The notes under the pieces are model-generated. The model had not been told where the DNA came from. It ran no database searches and saw only the letters and a list, made by a program, of their open reading frames with translations. A DNA stretch of 64,000 nt from Cristatella mucedo (lineage: Eukaryota > Bryozoa > Phylactolaemata > Cristatellidae), in the NCBI GenBank assembly GCA_009760855.2, contig WPIO01000240.1:153816-217815 (forward strand), read 5' to 3'. This document shows, piece by piece, positions 1-8,968 of the stretch. The position numbers and the translations under genes were made by a program. Every line of letters starts with the position of its first letter. Within the stretch, counting starts at the first letter, position 1.

Positions 1-590
1 TAAAGCAAGGTGTAGCACTCTGCTGCCAGCCAGCTCACGCACTGGCGAGCAGATTTAAAGTTTCTAGATATTCCGCAATCTGCTGAGAACCTGTGCGAAA
101 TGAATTATTCAATTGCGAAATGGTTGTAACAAGGTGCAGCACTCTGCTGCCAGCCAGTGCACGCTCCGAAGAGCAGATTTGAAGTTTCTGGATATTCCGC
201 GATCTGATGGTAACACGTGCGAAATGAGTTTTTATGTGCGAAATGCTAAGAGCAAGGTGTAGCACTCTGCTTCCAGCCAGCTCACGTACCGGCGAGCAGG
301 TTTAAAGTTTCTAGATATTCCGCGATCTGGTGCGAACTCGTGCAAAATGAGTTTTTCAAGTGCGAAATGATTAAGGAAAGGTGCAGCGCTCAGCTGCCAG
401 CTACCGCACGCTCCGGCAAGCAGATTTGAAGTTTCTAGATATTCCGCAATCTGTTGCGAACTCGTGCGAAATGTGTTATTCAAGGGCGAAATGCTTGCGA
501 CAAGGTGCAGCACTCTGCTGCCAGCCACGGCACGCTCCGAATAGCAGATTTAAAGTTTCTATTTATTTCACGATCTGCTGCGAACTCGAG
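1..590 (+). repeat. Leading satellite segment, related to about 14.37-14.96 kb
   Basis: About five monomers precede the first large duplication. Together with the sequence up to about 1.4 kb they match 14.37-15.77 kb at an offset of about 14,369 bp, with shared landmarks such as GAATTATTCAATTGCG, TTTATTTCACGATC and the GTCCAGGAC monomer. The match fades after about 1.4 kb. The array clearly extends beyond the left edge of the window. Confidence 0.8.
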
Positions 591-3500
591 CAAAACGTGT
601 TTTTCAAATGCGAACTGCTCGAAAAAAGGTGCAGCAAGCTGCTGCCAGCAAGTGCACGCTTCGACGAGCAGATTTGAATTTTCTGGATATTCACCAATCT
701 GCTGCGAACTCGTGCGAAATGTGTTATTAGAGTGCGAAATGCACGAAACAAGGTGCAGCACAATGCTGCCAGCCACTGCATGCTCCAAAGAGCAGATTTA
801 AAGTTTCTAGATATTTCACGATCTGCTGGGAACTTGTGCGAAACGTGGTATTAACGTGCGAAATGCTTGAACGAAGGTGCAGCACTCAGGTGCCAGCTAC
901 CGTACGCTCCGAAAATCAGATTTTAAGTGTCTGGATATTAAGCAATCAGCTTCGAACTCGTTCGAAATGTGTTATTCAAGTAGGAAACGCTTGCAATAAG
1001 GTCCAGGACTCTGCCGCCAGCTAGCCCACGCTCCGAAGAGCAGATTTGAAGTTTCAGGATATTCTGCGATCTGCTGCAAACTCTTGCGAAAAGTGTTTTT
1101 CAAGTGCGAAATGCTTTAAACAAGGTGCTGCACTCTGCTGCCAGCCAGTGCACGTTCAGAAGAGCAGATTTAAAGTTTCTAGATATTCCACGATCTGGTG
1201 CGAACTCGTGCAAAATGAGTTTTTCTAGTGCGAAATGCTTAAGGGAAGGTGCAGCAATCTGCTGCCAGCTACGGCACGCTCCGGCAAGCAGATTTGAAGT
1301 TTCTAGTTATTCTGCGATCTGCTGCGAACTCGTGCGAAATGTGTTATTCACGTGCAAAATGCTAGAAACAAGGTGCAGCACTCTGCTGCCAGCCAGGGCA
1401 CGCTCCGAATAGCAGATTTGAAGTTTCTAATTATTCTGCGATCTTCTGCGAACTCGAGCGAATCGTGTGTTTTTCAAGTGCGAATTGCTTGAAACAAGGT
1501 GCTGCACTCTGCTGCCAGCCAGTGCACGCTCCGACGAGCAGATTTGAATTTTCTGGATATTCAGCAATCTGCTGGGAACTCGTGCGAAATGTGTTATTAG
1601 AGTGCGAAATGCACTAAACAAGGTGCAGCACTATGCTGCCAGCCACTGCATGCTCCGAAGAGCAGATTTGAAGTTTCTAGATATTTTACGATATGCTGAG
1701 AACTTGTGCGAAACGTGGTATTAACGTGCGAAATGCTTGAAAGAAGGTGCAGCACTCAGCTGCCAGCTACCGCTAGCTCCGAAAATCAGATTTTAAGTTT
1801 CTGGATATTAAGCAATCAGCTGCGAACTCGTGCGAAATGTGTTATTTGAGTGGGAAACGCTAGCAATAAGGTGCAGCACTCTGCTGCCAGCTAGCCCACG
1901 CTCCGAAGAGCAGATTTGAAAGTTCAGGATATTACGCAATCAGCTGCGAACTCGCTCGAAATGTGTTATTCAAGTGGGAAACGCTTGCAACAAGGTGCTG
2001 CACTCTGCTGCCAGCCAGTGCAGGCTCCGACCAGCAGATTTAAAGTTTCTAGATATTCCGCGATCTGCAGCGAACTTTTGCGAAATGTTTTATAAAAATG
2101 CAAAATGCTTGAAAAAAAAGGTGCAGCACTCTGCTACCAGCCAGCTCAAGCTCCGACGAGCAGATTAGAAGTTTCTAGATATTCCGCGATCTGCTGCGAA
2201 CTTGTGCGAAATGAGTTATTCAAGTGCGAAATGCCTGCAACAAGGTGCAGCACTCTGCTGCCAGCTACCCCATACTCCGAAAAGCAGAATTGAAGTTTCT
2301 GGATACTCCGCAATCTGCTGCGAACTTGTGCGAAATGAGTTAGTCAATCGAGCCATGCTAGTAACCAGGTGCAGTACTCTGCTGCCAGCTAGCACACGCT
2401 CCAAAGAGCAGATTTTAGGTTTCTAGATATTCCGCGATCTGCTAAGAACTCGTGCGAAATGTGTTATTCAAGGGCGAAATGCTTGCGACAAGGTGCAGCA
2501 CTCTGCTGCCAGCCAGGGCACGCACCGAATAGCAGATTTGAAGTTTCTATTTATTTCACGATCTGCTGCGAACTCGAGCGAAATGTTTTATTCAAGGGCG
2601 AAATGCTTGAAACAAGGTGTTGCACTCTGCTGCCAGTGAGTGCAGGCTCCGACGAGCAGATTTACAGTTTCTAGATATTCCGCGATCTGCTGCGAACTTG
2701 TGCGAAACGTATTATTCAAGTGCGAAATGCTAGAAACAAGGTGCAGCACTCTGCTGCCTGCCAGCCCACGCTCCAAAAAGCAGATTAGAAGTTGCTGGAT
2801 ATTCCGCAATCAGCTGCGAACTCATGCGAAATGAGTCATTCAAGTTCGAAATGCTTGAAGCAAGGTGCAGCACTCAGCTGCCAGCTACAGCAGCTCCTAA
2901 TAGCAGATTTGAAGTTTCTGGATATTCCGCGATCTGATGCTAACTCCAGCGAAATGAGTTAGTCAATCGAGCCATGCTAGTAACCAGGTGCAGTACTCTG
3001 CTGCCAGCTAGCACACGCTCCGAAGAGCAGATTTTAGGTTTCTAGATATTCCGCGATCTGCTAAGAACTTGTGCGAAATGTGTTGTTACCGTGCGAAATG
3101 CTTTAAACAAGGTGCAGCACTCAGCTGCCAGTTAGCTCACGCTCCGACGAGCAGACTTGAAGTTTCTAGATATTCCGCAATCTGTTGCGAACTCGTGCGA
3201 AATGTGTTATTCAAGGGCGAAATACTTGAAACAAGGTGCTGCACTCTGCTGCCAGCCAGTGCACGCTCCGACGAGCAGATTTGAATTTTCTGGATAATCA
3301 GCAATCTGCTGCGAACTCGTGCGAAATGTGCTATTTCACGTGCGAAATGCTTGAAACAAGGTGCAGCTCTCAGCTGCCAGACAGCTCACGCACCGGCTAA
3401 CAGATTTGAAGTTTCTAGATATTCCACGATCTGCTCGGAACTTGTGCGAAACGTGGTATTAACGTGCGAAATGCTTGAAAGAAGGTGCAGCACTCTGCTA
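591..3500 (+). repeat. 2.91-kb higher-order block, copy 1 of a tandem duplication
   Basis: This 2,910-bp segment (about 23.4 monomers) is repeated immediately downstream. The offset between copies is 2,910 bp at the start and falls to 2,905 bp at the end. I saw three small indels (an extra GT near 1470, extra AA near 2115, extra T near 3325) and one substitution near 1115; otherwise the copies look identical. Near-identity implies very recent duplication, or an assembly duplicate. The block contains two GTCAATCGAGCC monomers (about 2345 and 2965). Confidence 0.9.
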
Positions 3501-3535
3501 CAAAACGTGTTTTTCAAATGCGAACTGCTCGAAAA
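3482..3535 (+). repeat. Truncated 54-bp hybrid monomer at a duplication junction
   Basis: The distance between successive AAGG starts here is 54 bp instead of 124. The left 19 bp come from the monomer ending copy 1 (ACTCTGCTA) and the rest from the CAAAACGTG part of the monomer starting copy 2, so 70 bp are missing. The breakpoint shares only a single C with the flanks, so it is not an in-register crossover. Confidence 0.88.
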
Positions 3536-6405
3536 AAGGTGCAGCAAGCTGCTGCCAGCAAGTGCACGCTTCGACGAGCAGATTTGAATTTTCTGGATAT
3601 TCACCAATCTGCTGCGAACTCGTGCGAAATGTGTTATTAGAGTGCGAAATGCACGAAACAAGGTGCAGCACAATGCTGCCAGCCACTGCATGCTCCAAAG
3701 AGCAGATTTAAAGTTTCTAGATATTTCACGATCTGCTGGGAACTTGTGCGAAACGTGGTATTAACGTGCGAAATGCTTGAACGAAGGTGCAGCACTCAGG
3801 TGCCAGCTACCGTACGCTCCGAAAATCAGATTTTAAGTGTCTGGATATTAAGCAATCAGCTTCGAACTCGTTCGAAATGTGTTATTCAAGTAGGAAACGC
3901 TTGCAATAAGGTCCAGGACTCTGCCGCCAGCTAGCCCACGCTCCGAAGAGCAGATTTGAAGTTTCAGGATATTCTGCGATCTGCTGCAAACTCTTGCGAA
4001 AAGTGTTTTTCAAGTGCGAAATGCTTAAAACAAGGTGCTGCACTCTGCTGCCAGCCAGTGCACGTTCAGAAGAGCAGATTTAAAGTTTCTAGATATTCCA
4101 CGATCTGGTGCGAACTCGTGCAAAATGAGTTTTTCTAGTGCGAAATGCTTAAGGGAAGGTGCAGCAATCTGCTGCCAGCTACGGCACGCTCCGGCAAGCA
4201 GATTTGAAGTTTCTAGTTATTCTGCGATCTGCTGCGAACTCGTGCGAAATGTGTTATTCACGTGCAAAATGCTAGAAACAAGGTGCAGCACTCTGCTGCC
4301 AGCCAGGGCACGCTCCGAATAGCAGATTTGAAGTTTCTAATTATTCTGCGATCTTCTGCGAACTCGAGCGAATCGTGTTTTTCAAGTGCGAATTGCTTGA
4401 AACAAGGTGCTGCACTCTGCTGCCAGCCAGTGCACGCTCCGACGAGCAGATTTGAATTTTCTGGATATTCAGCAATCTGCTGGGAACTCGTGCGAAATGT
4501 GTTATTAGAGTGCGAAATGCACTAAACAAGGTGCAGCACTATGCTGCCAGCCACTGCATGCTCCGAAGAGCAGATTTGAAGTTTCTAGATATTTTACGAT
4601 ATGCTGAGAACTTGTGCGAAACGTGGTATTAACGTGCGAAATGCTTGAAAGAAGGTGCAGCACTCAGCTGCCAGCTACCGCTAGCTCCGAAAATCAGATT
4701 TTAAGTTTCTGGATATTAAGCAATCAGCTGCGAACTCGTGCGAAATGTGTTATTTGAGTGGGAAACGCTAGCAATAAGGTGCAGCACTCTGCTGCCAGCT
4801 AGCCCACGCTCCGAAGAGCAGATTTGAAAGTTCAGGATATTACGCAATCAGCTGCGAACTCGCTCGAAATGTGTTATTCAAGTGGGAAACGCTTGCAACA
4901 AGGTGCTGCACTCTGCTGCCAGCCAGTGCAGGCTCCGACCAGCAGATTTAAAGTTTCTAGATATTCCGCGATCTGCAGCGAACTTTTGCGAAATGTTTTA
5001 TAAAAATGCAAAATGCTTGAAAAAAGGTGCAGCACTCTGCTACCAGCCAGCTCAAGCTCCGACGAGCAGATTAGAAGTTTCTAGATATTCCGCGATCTGC
5101 TGCGAACTTGTGCGAAATGAGTTATTCAAGTGCGAAATGCCTGCAACAAGGTGCAGCACTCTGCTGCCAGCTACCCCATACTCCGAAAAGCAGAATTGAA
5201 GTTTCTGGATACTCCGCAATCTGCTGCGAACTTGTGCGAAATGAGTTAGTCAATCGAGCCATGCTAGTAACCAGGTGCAGTACTCTGCTGCCAGCTAGCA
5301 CACGCTCCAAAGAGCAGATTTTAGGTTTCTAGATATTCCGCGATCTGCTAAGAACTCGTGCGAAATGTGTTATTCAAGGGCGAAATGCTTGCGACAAGGT
5401 GCAGCACTCTGCTGCCAGCCAGGGCACGCACCGAATAGCAGATTTGAAGTTTCTATTTATTTCACGATCTGCTGCGAACTCGAGCGAAATGTTTTATTCA
5501 AGGGCGAAATGCTTGAAACAAGGTGTTGCACTCTGCTGCCAGTGAGTGCAGGCTCCGACGAGCAGATTTACAGTTTCTAGATATTCCGCGATCTGCTGCG
5601 AACTTGTGCGAAACGTATTATTCAAGTGCGAAATGCTAGAAACAAGGTGCAGCACTCTGCTGCCTGCCAGCCCACGCTCCAAAAAGCAGATTAGAAGTTG
5701 CTGGATATTCCGCAATCAGCTGCGAACTCATGCGAAATGAGTCATTCAAGTTCGAAATGCTTGAAGCAAGGTGCAGCACTCAGCTGCCAGCTACAGCAGC
5801 TCCTAATAGCAGATTTGAAGTTTCTGGATATTCCGCGATCTGATGCTAACTCCAGCGAAATGAGTTAGTCAATCGAGCCATGCTAGTAACCAGGTGCAGT
5901 ACTCTGCTGCCAGCTAGCACACGCTCCGAAGAGCAGATTTTAGGTTTCTAGATATTCCGCGATCTGCTAAGAACTTGTGCGAAATGTGTTGTTACCGTGC
6001 GAAATGCTTTAAACAAGGTGCAGCACTCAGCTGCCAGTTAGCTCACGCTCCGACGAGCAGACTTGAAGTTTCTAGATATTCCGCAATCTGTTGCGAACTC
6101 GTGCGAAATGTGTTATTCAAGGGCGAAATACTTGAAACAAGGTGCTGCACTCTGCTGCCAGCCAGTGCACGCTCCGACGAGCAGATTTGAATTTTCTGGA
6201 TAATCAGCAATCTGCTGCGAACTCGTGCGAAATGTGCTATTCACGTGCGAAATGCTTGAAACAAGGTGCAGCTCTCAGCTGCCAGACAGCTCACGCACCG
6301 GCTAACAGATTTGAAGTTTCTAGATATTCCACGATCTGCTCGGAACTTGTGCGAAACGTGGTATTAACGTGCGAAATGCTTGAAAGAAGGTGCAGCACTC
6401 TGCTA
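3501..6405 (+). repeat. 2.91-kb higher-order block, copy 2 of a tandem duplication
   Basis: This second copy of 591-3500 is 2,905 bp long. It begins with CAAAACGTG joined directly to ACTCTGCTA, and ends at ACTCTGCTA before continuing normally into CCAGCCAG. Copy 2 has the more regular version at each of the three indel sites, so the extra bases lie in copy 1. Confidence 0.9.
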
Positions 6406-6510
6406 CCAGCCAGCTCACGCTCCGACGAGCAGATTTAAAGTTTCTAGATATTCCGTGATCTGCTGCGAACTTGTGCGAAATGTGTTATTGAAGTGCGAAA
6501 TGCCTGCAAC

Positions 6511-6565
6511 CAGGTGCAGCACTCTGCTGCCAGCTAGCCCACGCTCCGAAGAGCAGATTTGAAAC
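6511..6565 (+). repeat. Truncated 55-bp monomer (internal deletion)
   Basis: Successive monomer starts at 6511 and 6566 are 55 bp apart, so 69 bp are missing. The sequence runs GCAGATTTGAA directly into ACAAGGTCC. The left flank would normally continue GAAGTTTC and the right flank normally begins CACGAAACAAGG, so GAA is a 3-bp overlap shared by both sides, as expected for a microhomology deletion. Confidence 0.85.
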
Positions 6566-8423
6566 AAGGTCCAGCACTATGCTGCCAGCCAGAGCATGCT
6601 CCGAAGAGCAGATTTGAAGTTTTTAGATATTTCACGATCTGCTGGGAACTTGTGCGAACCGTGGTATTAACGTGCGAAATGCTTGAAAGAAGGTGCAGCA
6701 CTCAGCTGCCAGCTACAGCACGCTCCGAAAATCAGATTTTAAGTTTCTGGATATTAGGCGATCAGCTTCGAACTCGTGCGAAATGTGTAATTCAAGTGGG
6801 AAACGCTTGCAATAAGGTCCAGGACTCTGCCGCCAGCTAGCCCACGCTCCGAAAAGCAGATTTGAAATTTCAGGATATTCTGCGATCTGCTGCAAACTCT
6901 TGCGAAAAGTGTTTTTCAAGTGCGAAATGCTTAAAACAAGGTGCAGCACTCTGCTGCTGCCAGTGCACGCTCCAACGAACAGATTTAACGTTTCTAGATA
7001 TTCCGCGATCAACAGCGAAGTCGTGCGAAATGTTTTATTAAAGTGCAAAATGCTTGACAAAACGTGCAGCACTCTGCTACCATCCAGCTCACGCTCCGAA
7101 GAGCAGATTTGAAGTTTCTGGATATTCCGCGATCTGATGGTAACACGTGCGAAATAAGTTTTTAAGTGCAAAATGCTTAGAGCAAGGTGCAGCACTCTGC
7201 TTCCAGCCAGCTCACGCACCGGCGAGCAGATTTAAAGTTTCTAGATATTCCGCGATCTGCTGCGAACTCTCGCAAAATGTGTTTTTCAAGTGCGAAATGC
7301 TTAAGGGAAGGTGCAGCAATCAGCTGCCAGCTACCGCACGCTCCGGCAAGCAGATTTGAAGTTTCAAATTATTCTGCAATCTTCTGCGAACTCGAGCGAA
7401 ATGTGTTTTTCAAATGCGAAATGCTTGAAACAAGGTGCAGCAATCAGCTGCCAGCTACCCCACGCTCCGGCAAGCAGATTTGAAGTTTCTAAGTATTCGG
7501 CAATCTTTTGCGAACTCGTGCGAAATGTGTTATTCAAGTGCGAAATGCTTGAAACAAGGTGCAGCACGCTGCTGCCAGCAAGTGCACCCTTCGACGAGCA
7601 GATTTGAATTTTCTAGATATTCAGCAATCTGCTGCGAACTCTTGCGAAATGTGTTAATAGAGTGCGAAATGCACGAAACAAGGTGCAGCACTATCCTGCC
7701 AGCCACTGCATGCTCCGAAGAGAAGATTTGAAGTTTCTTGATATTCCGCGATCTGCTGCGAACTTGTGCGAAATGTGTTATTCACGTGCGAAATGCTTGA
7801 AACAAGGTGCAGCGCTCAGCTACCAGCCAGCTCACGCACCGGCTAACAGATTTGAAGTTTCTAGATATTCCACGATCTGCTGGGAACTTGTGCGAAACGT
7901 GGTATTAACGTGCAAAATGCTTGAAAGAAGGTGCAGCACTCAGCTGCCAACTACCGCACGCTCCGAAAATTAGATTTGAAATTCCTGGATATTAAGCAAT
8001 CAGCTGCGAACTTGAGCGAAATGTATTATTCTAGTGGGAAACGCTTGCAACAAGGTGGAGCACTCTGCTGCCAGCCAGTGCAGGCTCCGACGAGCAGATT
8101 TAAAGTTTCTAGATATTCCACGATCTGCAGCAAACTCTTGCGAAATGTTTTATTAAAGTGCAAAATGCTTGAAAAAAGGTGCAGCACTCTGCTACCAGCC
8201 AGCTCAAGCTCCGACGAGCAGATTTGAAGTTTCTAGATATTCCGCTATCTGCTGCGAACTTGTGCGAAATGTGTTATTCAAGTGCGAAATGCCTGCAACA
8301 AGGTGCAGCACTCTGCTGCCATCTAGCCCACGCTCCGAAGAGCAGATTTGAAGTTTCTGGATATTCTGCGATCTGCTGCGAACTCGTGTGACATGTGTTT
8401 TTCAAGTGCGAAATGCTTGAAAC

Positions 8424-8547
8424 AAGGTGCAGCACTCTGCTGCCAGCCAGTGCACGCTCCGACGAGCAGATTTGAAGTTTCTGGATATTCTGCGATCTGC
8501 TGCGAACTCGAGCGACATGTGTTTTTCAAGTGCGAAATGCTTGAAAC
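8424..8547 (+). repeat. Representative 124-bp monomer with three internal dyads
   Basis: This copy runs from one AAGG start to the next and is exactly 124 bp. Three inverted repeats are visible: GCAGCA at 8429-8434 with TGCTGC at 8438-8443 (3-nt loop); AGCAGAT at 8465-8471 with ATCTGCT at 8495-8501 (23-nt spacer); and TTCAAG at 8525-8530 with CTTGAA at 8540-8545 (9-nt spacer). Many other monomers carry TCTAGA at the centre of the second dyad; this copy has TCTGGA there. The consensus also carries TGCGAA at monomer positions 78, 88 and 108. The canonical CENP-B box core (NTTCGNNNNANNCGGGN) is absent. Confidence 0.9.
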
Positions 8548-8968
8548 AAGGTGCAGCACTCTGCTGCCAGCCAGTGCACGCTCCGAAGAGCAGATTTTAG
8601 GTTTCTAGATATTCCGCGATCTGCTAAGAACTCGTGCGAAATGTGTTATTCAAGGGCGAAATGCTTGCGACAAGGTGCAGCACTCTGCTGCCAGCCAGGG
8701 CACGCGCCGAATAGCAGATTTGAAGTTTCTAGATATTCCGCGATCAGCTGCGAACTCGTGCAAAATGTGTTATTGAAAGGTGAAATGCTTTAAACAAGGT
8801 GCTGCACTCTGCTGCCAGCCAGTGCACGCTCCGACGAACAGATTTGAATTTTCTGGATATTCAGCAATCTGCTGCGAACTCGTGCGAAATGTGCTATTCA
8901 CGTGCGAAATGCTTGAAACAAGGTGCAGCTCTCAGCTGCCAGACAGCTCACGCACCGGCTAACAGATT

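Larger units (their letters stand above)
6406..8968 (+). repeat. Bridge segment with monomer order shared with 39-41, 44-46 and 52-54 kb
   Basis: About 20 monomers lead from the 2.9-kb pair to the next pair. From about 6.57 kb the order matches about 39.30, 44.13 and 52.20 kb onward: the GTCCAGCACT monomer, the GTCCAGGACTCTGCCGCC monomer, the 123-bp TCCAACGA type, the GATGGTAACACG monomer, then GGCAAGCAG monomers. The 123-bp monomer at about 6.95 kb sits at an offset of about 32,727 bp from its counterpart near 39.68 kb. This order is therefore an older HOR module present four times in the window. Confidence 0.8.

Noticed and set aside
104-136. SOX/HMG-like AACAAG motif in each monomer
   Set aside because: Six bases with no supporting context, expected by chance once in a repeated consensus. 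It is too weak to call as a site.
3560-3600. CENP-B-box-like site around GCTTCGACGAGCAGATTT
   Set aside because: It shares TTCG with the CENP-B core but lacks the required CGGG at the correct spacing, and most monomers read CTCCGACG or CTCCGAAG here.
6713-7219. 168-residue open frame on the - strand
   Set aside because: It covers four ordinary monomers including a 123-bp type, and is the reverse-strand shadow of the repeat with no recognisable domain.
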